A stretch of DNA of 14,300 bases from ZC4RG29 sp032907565 (GTDB taxonomy: Bacteria > Bacteroidota > Bacteroidia > Cytophagales > Cyclobacteriaceae), in contig JAJJPK010000149.1 in NCBI GenBank assembly GCA_032907565.1, positions 1 through 14,300 on the forward strand, written 5' to 3'. The notes below the pieces were generated by a model, which ran no database searches, had not been told where the DNA came from, and saw only the letters and a program-made list of their open reading frames with translations. This document shows, piece after piece, positions 6,447-13,690 of the stretch. How positions within the stretch are numbered: the stretch's first letter is position 1; every line of letters starts with the position of its first letter. The position numbers were made by a program, and so were the translations under genes.

Positions 6447-6953
6447 ATGAAAATATCACTGACTAACCTTACCGACGCGCTCGTATTTCTCCTTAAAGGA
6501 TTGTACGATGCAGAACGAAAACTGCAAAAAGCGATACCGCCATGTAGCGATGGCATAAAATCCGAGAGCCTGAGACGCGTGGTGGACAATTATTACGACA
6601 GCGCCGGGAACAAAATCCTGAAGCTGGAACGAGTGTTCAACTATCTGATGACCGAGCCGCAAGGTCGTTCGCACGACGTAATGGAAAAAATGATCGACCA
6701 CACGCATCGTCTCCTCCGTGCCGCCGCCAACGACCGCATGCGCGACGTTATACTGCTGACCTGCATTCAAAACATCAACTATTACAAGATCGCTGGATAT
6801 CGCAACGCGCTCCTGTTTTCGGTTGAGCTCGGATTAGACAACGTAAGCGACCTGCTTACCGACATCCTCGAGTGGGAAACGGAGGCCAGTCGCGAGTTTG
6901 CTGAGGCAAGTCTGAAGATTAGCGGCCACCTGGCTGGCAACGCTTCCAGTTAA
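6447..6953 (+). CDS. YciF-like (DUF892) four-helix bundle protein with lost metal ligands
   Basis: A 168-residue cytosolic protein, the normal YciF/DUF892 length (about 166), predicted to be almost all helical. Family landmarks are L-Y-D-A-E-R-K-L-Q-K-A at about 19-29, L-E-R-V-F at 60-64 and Y-K-I-A-G-Y at 113-118. In typical members the bundle carries ferritin-type ligands in an E-x-x-x-H segment and in E-H-Y-E-I-A-A-Y. Here the matching positions appear to be S52/K56 and N111, Y112 and K114, while E23 and the C-terminal E142/E144 remain. A di-iron role is therefore doubtful and a structural or binding role more likely. This comparison is from memory of the family. The ATG at 6447 has a good ribosome binding site, AAAGAGG at 6433-6439. 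YciF-type genes are commonly stress-induced, matching the neighbours. Confidence 0.82.
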   Translation: MKISLTNLTDALVFLLKGLYDAERKLQKAIPPCSDGIKSESLRRVVDNYYDSAGNKILKLERVFNYLMTEPQGRSHDVMEKMIDHTHRLLRAAANDRMRDVILLTCIQNINYYKIAGYRNALLFSVELGLDNVSDLLTDILEWETEASREFAEASLKISGHLAGNASS

Positions 6954-6955
6954 AG

Positions 6956-6974
6956 ATCAGGATTTGCTCCTGAT
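6956..6974 (+). terminator. Hairpin directly after the YciF-like gene, without T tract
   Basis: ATCAGGA (6956-6962) and TCCTGAT (6968-6974) form a perfect 7-bp stem with a 5-base loop, starting three bases after the TAA. No T run follows, so it may protect the 3' end of the message or pause polymerase instead of acting as a full terminator. Confidence 0.4.
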
Positions 6975-7032
6975 ACGGGTCATGAGTCTCCGGACGTACG
7001 CTGCGTATATTTAATCAAAGCAAGCTTTCTCC

Positions 7033-7051
7033 TCCCGGTCGGTAACCGGGA
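7033..7051. promoter_or_regulatory. GC-rich hairpin in the leader of the M50 protease gene
   Basis: TCCCGGT (7033-7039) and ACCGGGA (7045-7051) form a perfect 7-bp stem around a 5-base loop, ending 28 bases before the ATG at 7080. It is followed on the + strand by an A run, not T, so it is not a terminator for + transcripts. It may be an operator or an mRNA leader structure. Confidence 0.4.
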
Positions 7052-7079
7052 AAAAGTTTCACACCAACCCAAAAAAGCG

Positions 7080-8156
7080 ATGAGGTATTCACTCAGTATA
7101 GGAAAAATCGCCGGCATCACCGTCAACCTTCACTGGACATTCCTCATCCTGGTCGCCTGGATCATGATGGGTACGCTTCAGGTAGGTGCCGACTGGGGCG
7201 GCGCGCTGTGGTCTTTACTGTTTCTTGCTTCGATCTTCTTTTGTATCACCCTCCACGAGGTTGGTCACGCCCTTATGGCGCGGCGATTCGGTATTGCGAC
7301 GCGCGACATCACGCTGCTTCCAATCGGCGGACTTGCCCGAATGGAGGCCCTTCCGGAAAAACCAAAGGAAGAGTTGCTCATAGCGCTCGCCGGTCCCTCC
7401 GTTAACCTGGTCATCGCGCTGATCCTTTGGCCGATCGTGCAAACCGTCGACACGGACCTAACCTTGAGTCACATAGGCGCCGCTAATTTCGCTCCGGCGT
7501 TGTTCGGCGTAAACGTGTGGCTTGCTTTGTTCAACCTTATTCCCGCTTTTCCCATGGACGGCGGAAGGGTGTTCCGCGCGCTGCTTGCTTTTCGTACGGG
7601 TTATGTTCGTGCTACGCGTACTGCAGCGGCCCTGGGCCAGGTGCTGGCTATGGTGTTCGTGTTTGCGGGCTTCGCCGTGAATCCATTCCTCATTTTCATC
7701 GGGCTTTTCATTTTCCTTGGTGCACAGGCGGAAGCGGGGATTGTAGAAACGCGCTTTGCACTCCGCGACCATACGGTGAAGGACGTGCTGATGCATGAAG
7801 TTCCGACCATTGACGATACAGCCAGTATGCGCGACGCCGCATGCCGGCTCCTCAATAGCCAGAACAAAAACTTCTTGGTGCTACGCGAGGGAACACCTGT
7901 GGGCATCATTACGCGGCAGGATATCATCACGACACTGCGAACTCATGGCGATCAGGCGCTGGTGCGTGACGCCATCGACACCAAACTGGAATACTTGAAC
8001 TCCGGCATGCCGCTTGACAAGGCGTGGTCGAAGATGCAAAGCGCACACAAACCCATGATGCTTGTGATGGACGACGGTCAGATTAAAGGCGCCGTCGACG
8101 AAGAGAGTATTGAAGAGTTGATCCTCATCCACACGGCCCGGGCGCAGCACAATTGA
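7080..8156 (+). CDS. Site-2 protease family zinc metalloprotease (M50B) with two CBS domains
   Basis: A 358-residue integral membrane protease. The zinc site is H59-E60-x-x-H63 in T-L-H-E-V-G-H, inside a hydrophobic helix, and the third ligand is D160 in P-M-D-G-G-R-V-F. Hydrophobic segments span about 14-32, 42-65, 103-121, 140-157 and 183-215. Two CBS domains follow in the cytosol, about 231-285 and 293-348, with the typical I-x-T-R-Q-D-I ending in the first. Enzymes of this class cut membrane-bound substrates such as anti-sigma factors. CBS domains usually sense adenine nucleotides, so activity may be tied to energy state, though the substrate is unknown. The start M-R-Y-S-L-x-I-G-x-I-A-G-I is the classic family N-terminus. 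DUF2267 follows 22 bases later, probably in the same transcript. Confidence 0.95.
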   Translation: MRYSLSIGKIAGITVNLHWTFLILVAWIMMGTLQVGADWGGALWSLLFLASIFFCITLHEVGHALMARRFGIATRDITLLPIGGLARMEALPEKPKEELLIALAGPSVNLVIALILWPIVQTVDTDLTLSHIGAANFAPALFGVNVWLALFNLIPAFPMDGGRVFRALLAFRTGYVRATRTAAALGQVLAMVFVFAGFAVNPFLIFIGLFIFLGAQAEAGIVETRFALRDHTVKDVLMHEVPTIDDTASMRDAACRLLNSQNKNFLVLREGTPVGIITRQDIITTLRTHGDQALVRDAIDTKLEYLNSGMPLDKAWSKMQSAHKPMMLVMDDGQIKGAVDEESIEELILIHTARAQHN

Positions 8157-8178
8157 TGAAACAAAACATTTGACTGAT

Positions 8179-8634
8179 ATGATACGTGAGTTTGAACGGT
8201 ATGTAGAAAGAGGCCAGGCCTTTATTCAGGCTTTTGCTGCAGCCATTGGGGAGGAAAACCTCTCCAAAGCTTCCGAAGTTCTTGCCCGGGTATTTGCTGC
8301 CATGCGGCAGCACCTCCCTTTTCGCGAATCCGTAAGTGTTATGGAATGCCTGCCCATGGCCATTCGTGGCCTGTACATGGATGGGTGGACTTTAGGCGGT
8401 CCATCGCCACGCCTCACCACAACGGACAGCTTTGTGAGGGAAATTGCCATGGGACGGACGGACGAAACTGAGGTAGCCGCCGTCGATGTCGCCAAAGCAG
8501 CTATTGAGACGATCGCCGAATACGGGGCTGGCCTCGACCGACTGCCGAAAGGCCTCCGCAACCTATACTATGCGCTCGCCCGTGTTTCCCGGCGCAACGA
8601 CGCCCTGATGCACGATGGGTACACCTTTCAATAA
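8179..8634 (+). CDS. DUF2267 family protein
   Basis: A 151-residue soluble, mostly helical protein with no signal peptide. The family landmark L-P-M-A-I-R-G-L-Y-M-D-G-W lies at 58-70, after the A-A-M-R-Q-H-L-P helix; DUF2267 proteins share the pattern L-P-x-x-x-R-G-L-Y-x-x-G-W. The C-terminal half (about 80-150) is less typical but still helical. Its function is unknown. In other bacteria members often stand beside stress proteins and CBS or hypoxia-type genes, in line with this neighbourhood. A TTG at 8170 could also start the frame three residues earlier; the ATG at 8179 is preferred, and neither has a clear ribosome binding site. It lies 22 bases after the M50 protease gene and is probably the last gene of that operon. 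Confidence 0.8.
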   Translation: MIREFERYVERGQAFIQAFAAAIGEENLSKASEVLARVFAAMRQHLPFRESVSVMECLPMAIRGLYMDGWTLGGPSPRLTTTDSFVREIAMGRTDETEVAAVDVAKAAIETIAEYGAGLDRLPKGLRNLYYALARVSRRNDALMHDGYTFQ

Positions 8635-8713
8635 AGCACTCCCCCGGCTGGCGGTATTTTAGAGTAAAGAAAAAGGAACGGCGGGATTTTTTTTCCGTAT
8701 ATAGGGTATACTG

Positions 8714-8723
8714 GCAAATTTGC
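8714..8723 (+). promoter_or_regulatory. Palindrome GCAAATTTGC overlapping a -7-like element
   Basis: A perfect 10-base palindrome, 22 bases before the permease ATG. Its core CAAATTTG (8715-8722) differs from the TAnnTTTG pattern only at its first base if C is read for T and n is free. It could combine a promoter element with an operator. An upstream -33 motif is not convincing. Confidence 0.3.
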
Positions 8724-8745
8724 TGGTTACCAAACCCCCGTCCCT

Positions 8746-11148
8746 ATGTTGCTCAACTACCTCAAAATCGCCGTACGCAGCTTTGGCCGCCAGTCGTACT
8801 ATTCGCTGATTAACACGGTCGGATTGGCGCTCGGAATCGCAGCATGCATTCTCATCCTTCTTTTTGTCAAGGATGAGTTAAGCTATGAAACGGGATATGC
8901 CAACCACGAAACGATATACCGGCTAACGGAAGATTTCCCGATGGGCACTCACCTGTCGCGTTCGGCCACCGTCCCATTCCCTGTCAAACAAAAGCTGATG
9001 GAGGATTTCCCCGCGATCACCAACGCGGCGCTGATCTTCCGCCCGTCGAGCTGGGGCAATTCGCCAATCCTTAAGCTTGAGGACGTAGAGTATTATGAAG
9101 ACGACTTCGTCTTTGCCGAACAGAACCTGCTTGAGATTTACGACTTTGGGTTTGTCCGCGGCACCGCCGACAACGCCCTTACCGGACCGAACCGTATCGT
9201 CCTGACGGAATCCGCCGCAACAAAATATTTCGGCACGGAGGATCCTGTAGGAAAGCGCCTGCGGTTGAACGACTTCGTCGACCTGGAGGTCACGGGCGTC
9301 ATACGCGACCTTCCACATAACACCCACCTTCAATTTGACATGATCGGTTCGTTCGATACGTTCAAATCCTTCTTCAACGACCAGACCTTCTTCGACACTC
9401 AATGGGTCTGGGTGGCAGCCTGGTTATACTTCACGGTCGACAATGAAGAGGACGTCCAGAAAATTCGTGCAGGTTTGCCTGGTTTCATCAAGAAGCATTA
9501 TCCGTCCACCCTTACCGACACCGGCGTTGCACTGACCGTACAGAAAGCCGACGACATCCACCTTACGTCTAACATTGAACTCGAATTCGAAGCGAACGGA
9601 AACATACAGCACGTGTATCTCTTTTCGTTGATCGCGCTGCTCATCCTCCTGATCGCCGTCATTAACTTCATGAACCTCGCCACATCGCGGTCCGCGAAGC
9701 GTGCACGCGAAGTAGGACTACGCAAGGTTATGGGAGCACACCGGAACATGCTGGTCAGCCAGTTCATGGGCGAAGCTGTAATGACAAGCTTCCTTTCGTT
9801 AGTGATTGCCACTGGCATGATTGCAGCTGTCCTGCCCTGGTTCAATAACCTGACCGGTAAGTCCATAACCCTTTCGACGCTTGCCGACCCGAGCCTGGCC
9901 GCGGGCGTCCTGGCTATTGGCCTGCTTGCGGGAGTTCTTGCAGGCAGCTATCCTTCGTTTATCCTCTCGTCGTTCAAGCCCACTGAAGTGCTCAAAGGAA
10001 AGACAGGCAGCACAGGCCACGCTAACTTTTTGAGAAAGGCTTTGGTGGTAGGCCAGTTCGTCATTTCCATATCACTGATAATCTGTATCGGTATTGTTTA
10101 CCGGCAACTCAAATACATTCAAAGCAAGGACCTTGGCATCGCAAAAGACCAGATTATGATGGTGGATGCGAGTTTCAACATGCAGGCACAGCTGAACGGG
10201 TTCAAGTCTGAGTTGCTGAAACGGCACGACATCGAAGCGGTCGCGACGCTAGGAGGAAGTATCCCGGGTGAAGCGGAGGTAATCGAAAACTCGTTTCTTC
10301 CGGAAGGCGCTCCGGAGGAAGAGCAACAATGGTTCAGCGTAATGTTTGCGGGCCACGACTTCGAGAAAGTCCTTGACCTGGAGTTCCTCCAGGGCCATAG
10401 CTTTCAGCCCGGCAATGCGGTCGACTCCGCGGGTTTCATTATTAACGAGGCTGCAGCCCGCGCACTGGGCTGGGGTGACGATGTAGTTGGGAAACCTCTG
10501 CGCCGCCATCTCGGCAACAACCTACACGAAGGAATTGTCATCGGCCTGGTAAAAGATTTTCACTACCGGCCCTTATATGAAGCCATCAAGCCGCTGGTGA
10601 TCATGATGGGGGGCGATCGCCTTGCCATTCGCATGAGCGGCGCCAATGCGCGCGAGACGGTTAACCAGGTGGCCTCCCAATGGAACACGCAGTTCGAAGG
10701 CACGCCGTTCCGGTACGCGTTTGTCGACGAAAATTTTGATAACCTCTACCGGAAGGAGGACAAATTCGGAGAGACCATGCAATACTTTTCCATCCTCGCC
10801 ATCTTCATTGCGTGCCTGGGTTTGCTGGGATTATCCTCATATACCGCAGAAAGCCGCAGGAAGGAGATAGGCATCAGAAAGGTCAATGGCGCATCGAGCC
10901 TTGGGCTGGTCGCGCTGCTGGCCCGTGAGTTCTCGCTCCTGGTCCTCATTGCCTTTGCCATCGCCGTACCGCTGTCGTGGTACCTGGGCACCTTGTGGCT
11001 GGGCAATTTCGCCTATCGCACCGACATTGGAGTATCCCTGTTCATCTGGGCGGGCGTGGCTGCACTGGTAATCGCCTTCGTTACGGTAAGCTATCACACC
11101 TTCAAGGCGGCCATGACCAATCCCGTCGATTCCCTACGGTACGAGTAG
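8746..11148 (+). CDS. FtsX-like (MacB-type) ABC transporter permease
   Basis: An 800-residue inner-membrane protein of the type that is common and often multicopy in Bacteroidota. TM1 is at about 20-41, followed by a MacB-PCD-like periplasmic domain to about 280. A first FtsX block spans about 285-410, a further helix lies at 430-452, then a second periplasmic domain runs to about 670 and a second FtsX block covers 674-800. Each FtsX block carries the cytosolic coupling motif, R-E-V-G-L-R-K-V-M-G-A near 323 and K-E-I-G-I-R-K-V-N-G-A near 705. The duplicated layout equals two four-helix permeases fused. No ATP-binding subunit is encoded nearby, so it must pair with one from elsewhere. Substrate is unknown; efflux, lipoprotein release or mechanotransmission are all possible. 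The ATG at 8746 gives the standard M-x-x-N-Y-L-K-I-A-x-R N-terminus. Confidence 0.95.
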   Translation: MLLNYLKIAVRSFGRQSYYSLINTVGLALGIAACILILLFVKDELSYETGYANHETIYRLTEDFPMGTHLSRSATVPFPVKQKLMEDFPAITNAALIFRPSSWGNSPILKLEDVEYYEDDFVFAEQNLLEIYDFGFVRGTADNALTGPNRIVLTESAATKYFGTEDPVGKRLRLNDFVDLEVTGVIRDLPHNTHLQFDMIGSFDTFKSFFNDQTFFDTQWVWVAAWLYFTVDNEEDVQKIRAGLPGFIKKHYPSTLTDTGVALTVQKADDIHLTSNIELEFEANGNIQHVYLFSLIALLILLIAVINFMNLATSRSAKRAREVGLRKVMGAHRNMLVSQFMGEAVMTSFLSLVIATGMIAAVLPWFNNLTGKSITLSTLADPSLAAGVLAIGLLAGVLAGSYPSFILSSFKPTEVLKGKTGSTGHANFLRKALVVGQFVISISLIICIGIVYRQLKYIQSKDLGIAKDQIMMVDASFNMQAQLNGFKSELLKRHDIEAVATLGGSIPGEAEVIENSFLPEGAPEEEQQWFSVMFAGHDFEKVLDLEFLQGHSFQPGNAVDSAGFIINEAAARALGWGDDVVGKPLRRHLGNNLHEGIVIGLVKDFHYRPLYEAIKPLVIMMGGDRLAIRMSGANARETVNQVASQWNTQFEGTPFRYAFVDENFDNLYRKEDKFGETMQYFSILAIFIACLGLLGLSSYTAESRRKEIGIRKVNGASSLGLVALLAREFSLLVLIAFAIAVPLSWYLGTLWLGNFAYRTDIGVSLFIWAGVAALVIAFVTVSYHTFKAAMTNPVDSLRYE

Positions 11149-11193
11149 GAATATCATTGCATCTAAAATCACACCCTCGCCCCTATTCCCTGA

Positions 11194-11206
11194 AGGCGGA
11201 GCGCCT
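11194..11206 (+). terminator. Small GC-rich hairpin downstream of the permease gene
   Basis: AGGCG (11194-11198) and CGCCT (11202-11206) pair around a 3-base loop, and an alternative fold CGGAG/CTCCG (11197-11209) is also possible. It is 46 bases past the stop, but the following bases are only partly AT-rich, so termination is uncertain. Confidence 0.3.
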
Positions 11207-11223
11207 CCGTATTGAAAAATTGT

Positions 11224-11259
11224 GTAGAATTGAATCTGGTATTGCCGATTCAAATCTAC
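11224..11259. promoter_or_regulatory. Long dyad immediately upstream of the LacI-family gene
   Basis: GTAGAATTGAATC (11224-11236) and GATTCAAATCTAC (11247-11259) are inverse complements with one mismatch in 13 positions, separated by 10 bases. The right arm ends six bases before the ATG at 11266. As DNA it could be an autoregulatory operator; as RNA it would fold next to the start codon and could limit translation. Confidence 0.6.
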
Positions 11260-11265
11260 CCTCTC

Positions 11266-12330
11266 ATGAATAAGAATATCAGGATTAAAGACATCGCGCA
11301 GTTGGCCGGTGTCTCCGTTGGTACAGTAGATCGCGTTCTTCACAATCGCGGCCAGGTTTCCCGCGAGGCCTACAACAAGGTGATGGAGATCCTGGAGAAG
11401 ACCGGATACAAACCGAACCTGATCGCGCGAACGCTTGGCTCCAACAAGACATACTCTATTGCGGCCCTGATTCCCGACCCGTCACAGGATGAGTACTGGG
11501 GGTTGTCGGGCCAGGGGATTCAGCATGCCATCGAAGAATGGCTGCAGTATGGGGTGCGTGTAGAGCCTTACTTCTTCGATCTGTACGATACTGCGTCGTT
11601 TCGTGCGCATTCTGAAAGGGTTCTTTCGTCCAACCCCGACGGCGTGCTTGCGGCACCGATCTTTCACGATGAAGCAACCCGGTTCTTCGAGATATGCCAC
11701 GGCCGTGAAATTCCCTTCGTTGTGTTCAACAACAACGTACCGGAGGCTCGGCCTATAAGCTTTATCGGACAGGACCTGCATCAAAGCGGTCGCGTTGCCG
11801 CCGAACTGCTCCATCTGAACCGGCAACCGCCGGCCCTGTTTGCCATCCTCCATATTTATGACGACATCCATCGGTCGACGCACCTCTGGGAAAAGGAGCG
11901 CGGATTCAAGGAGTACTTCGACAACCTGAATCACGGTCAGTTCGATGTCTTGAGTCTGGATCTGAACTACACCCACGAACCCACGCTGAAGAATGAACTC
12001 GCCGAAGTGATGTCACGCCCGGACCTCAAGGGCATCCTGGTTACCACGTCAAGAGGCGCCAGCATCGTTTCATCCATGCTGGAAAAGCGGGGCAAAGACG
12101 ACATCCGACTGGTGGCATACGACCTGCTGAGACAAAACCTTCATTATTTAAAGAAGGGCGTAATCGACTTCCTCATCAACCAAAACGTACGGCAGCAAGC
12201 GTTCACGGGTGTTGGGCAACTAGCCAACCGTTTGTTGTTCAATAAAAAGGTGCCGCCGACTTACCTTTTTCCGCTTGAGATCATTACACGACAAAACCTG
12301 GAATCGTATTTATCGTCCGACTTGCATTGA
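11266..12330 (+). CDS. LacI-family transcriptional regulator
   Basis: A 354-residue DNA-binding regulator. The helix-turn-helix lies at about 5-28 (I-K-D-I-A-x-L-A-G-V-S-V-G-T-V-D-R-V-L-H), with the hinge helix to about 60. The rest is a periplasmic-binding-protein-like ligand domain of the sugar-binding type, with the usual I-A-A-L-I-P-D start near 64-71. The V-G-T-V-D-R-V-L-H reading head belongs to a branch common in Bacteroidota and rhizobia, where members control sugar or sugar-acid genes. The frame is open upstream to a TTG at 11212, but the added residues are unrelated to LacI proteins and lie across the dyad, so the ATG at 11266 is chosen. It faces a BASS transporter and an enolase-superfamily enzyme tail to tail, its likely targets. 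Confidence 0.93.
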   Translation: MNKNIRIKDIAQLAGVSVGTVDRVLHNRGQVSREAYNKVMEILEKTGYKPNLIARTLGSNKTYSIAALIPDPSQDEYWGLSGQGIQHAIEEWLQYGVRVEPYFFDLYDTASFRAHSERVLSSNPDGVLAAPIFHDEATRFFEICHGREIPFVVFNNNVPEARPISFIGQDLHQSGRVAAELLHLNRQPPALFAILHIYDDIHRSTHLWEKERGFKEYFDNLNHGQFDVLSLDLNYTHEPTLKNELAEVMSRPDLKGILVTTSRGASIVSSMLEKRGKDDIRLVAYDLLRQNLHYLKKGVIDFLINQNVRQQAFTGVGQLANRLLFNKKVPPTYLFPLEIITRQNLESYLSSDLH

Positions 12331-12383
12331 GGGGTTAAACAATTAGGAACCACCTGACGATTCCAGTCTGGGTATCGACGCAT

Positions 12384-12409
12384 CTGTGCTTCGATCGTCG
12401 ACCGCACAG
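12384..12409. terminator. First hairpin between convergent genes
   Basis: CTGTGC (12384-12389) pairs with GCACAG (12404-12409); within the loop TCGA (12391-12394) pairs with TCGA (12398-12401) around TCG. The stem is interrupted by a small internal loop. It lacks a T run and may assist the following terminator. Confidence 0.45.
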
Positions 12410-12422
12410 GGGCGATGACGCA

Positions 12423-12457
12423 AAAGCGGCGCTAAGAATATCACTTCGCGCCGCTTT
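12423..12457. terminator. Bidirectional intrinsic terminator
   Basis: AAAGCGGCGC (12423-12432) and GCGCCGCTTT (12448-12457) form a perfect 10-bp stem, and AAG/CTT inside the loop can add three pairs. It lies between the stops of the LacI gene (12330) and the BASS gene (12482). The stem is followed by TTT on the + strand and TTTT on the minus strand, suiting termination of both transcripts. Confidence 0.8.
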
Positions 12458-12481
12458 CCGCCATTGCGGTAAATCATAGCC

Positions 12482-13591
12482 TCACGTAGCGGCTGCTTTC
12501 TCCTGCTCTTCCTCTGGAAGCGGTTTCGAACGCCACCACAGTGCCAGCGTGGATCCTGTGATGTTCATCAGGGAACCAAATATCGCAGGCGCCAGACCTA
12601 CCGTGGCAGCCTTATTGAGCGTATCGGCCGCGATGCTGGAAGCCAACCCGCCGTTCTGCATGCCCACCTCCAGCGCTATCGTCCGGCAATCCTGTTCCGG
12701 CATTCTAACGAGCCTGCTTGCCCAGTATCCAACAAGATAACCAAACATATTGTGCAGGGACACGGCAACCACCAACATAAATCCAACTGCCAGCAGGTCG
12801 TCTCTACCCATAGCGATGATAACAACAAGAATTACCGCAATTCCTGCCATTGAAACAACTGGCATAATCGTATCCAATATCTTGAATCGGCTCGAAAGGG
12901 TGTGATTAAAAATCAAGCCCACTCCAATAGGAAGGATCACTACCTTCACGATATCAATGAACATCTTCCAATAGCTGATGTCGATGAACTCGCCGGCCAG
13001 AACCTTCATATAAAAAGGCGTCATGATGGGCGCAAGTATTGTCGCAACAGCAGTGAGCGTAATGGAAAGCGCAAGATTGGCCTTGGCCAGGTAAGACATG
13101 ACGTTAGAGGCGAGGCCACTTGGACAGCTGCCGATCAATATTATTCCAGCGGCTATTTCCGGGGGAAAAGAGAATGACTTCGCTATTGCCCAGCCCAGGA
13201 ATGGCATTATGGAAAACTGACAAACAATCCCGACAAAAACGCCTTTTGGCATTTTGATCACGCGGCCAAAATCCCATAGGCTTAACGTGGTCCCCATGCC
13301 AAACATGATGATTTGCAGGAGCGGTGTGATCAGCCTTTTCAGTTCAAAGTCTCCAACCTTGATGAAGTATTGAGGAAAATACATCGCCAGGGTTACAGAG
13401 GCGAAGATCACCATAGGATAGGAATACCCTTTGAGCAGTGGATACGCCCTAAGGCCGATGGCAACCAGGATGAAGAACGAAACCAGTATCCATCCAGCGA
13501 TATCATGCCTTCCGTATAGGGTGATAATGAGGTAAACAACAAGCGCGACCAGCGCAATGAGGAATAGTAGGTTTGAGGCTTTCTTCTGCAT
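12482..13591 (-). CDS. Bile acid:sodium symporter (BASS) family transporter
   Basis: A 369-residue inner-membrane protein that couples sodium entry to uptake of an organic anion. About ten to twelve hydrophobic segments are seen; two lie in an N-terminal extension (about 8-27 and 32-48) before the usual core. Family signatures are G-S-C-P-S-G-L-A-S-N-V at 154-164 and A-L-E-V-G-M-Q-N-G-G-L-A at 306-317; E308 and Q312 have the spacing of the sodium-site Glu/Gln pair in structurally known BASS proteins. The frame is open upstream to 13663, but that extension runs through a terminator hairpin; the ATG at 13591 leads straight into the first helix. It follows the enolase-superfamily gene, so the substrate may be a sugar acid or other hydroxy acid, not a bile acid. 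That is inference. Confidence 0.92.
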   Translation of the reverse strand: MQKKASNLLFLIALVALVVYLIITLYGRHDIAGWILVSFFILVAIGLRAYPLLKGYSYPMVIFASVTLAMYFPQYFIKVGDFELKRLITPLLQIIMFGMGTTLSLWDFGRVIKMPKGVFVGIVCQFSIMPFLGWAIAKSFSFPPEIAAGIILIGSCPSGLASNVMSYLAKANLALSITLTAVATILAPIMTPFYMKVLAGEFIDISYWKMFIDIVKVVILPIGVGLIFNHTLSSRFKILDTIMPVVSMAGIAVILVVIIAMGRDDLLAVGFMLVVAVSLHNMFGYLVGYWASRLVRMPEQDCRTIALEVGMQNGGLASSIAADTLNKAATVGLAPAIFGSLMNITGSTLALWWRSKPLPEEEQEKAAAT

Positions 13592-13631
13592 ATAGGTAGT
13601 GGCTAAGGATTGTTCCGCAATAAGCACAAAC

Positions 13632-13666
13632 GCCTTAGTTGCCAGCGTCAGGCTGGCAACCAAGGC
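13632..13666 (-). terminator. Hairpin between the enolase-superfamily gene and the BASS gene
   Basis: GCCTT-a-GTTGCCAG (13632-13645), a 7-base loop and CTGGCAAC-c-AAGGC (13653-13666) give 13 base pairs with one mismatch. It begins 24 bases after the stop at 13691 on the minus strand and is followed by GTTTGTGCTTATT, a moderate T-rich tail. It probably ends or attenuates the upstream transcript before the BASS gene. Confidence 0.65.
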
Positions 13667-13690
13667 ATTTTAATGGACACATCAGTATGG

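Noticed and set aside
11251..11258. Perfect minus-strand match to TAnnTTTG (TAGATTTG)
   Set aside because: It points away from the LacI gene toward the permease 3' end, where no minus-strand gene exists, and it is part of the right arm of the dyad.
13592..13663. N-terminal extension of the BASS frame by 24 residues
   Set aside because: It runs through the hairpin at 13632-13666, and the ATG at 13591 directly precedes the first membrane helix.
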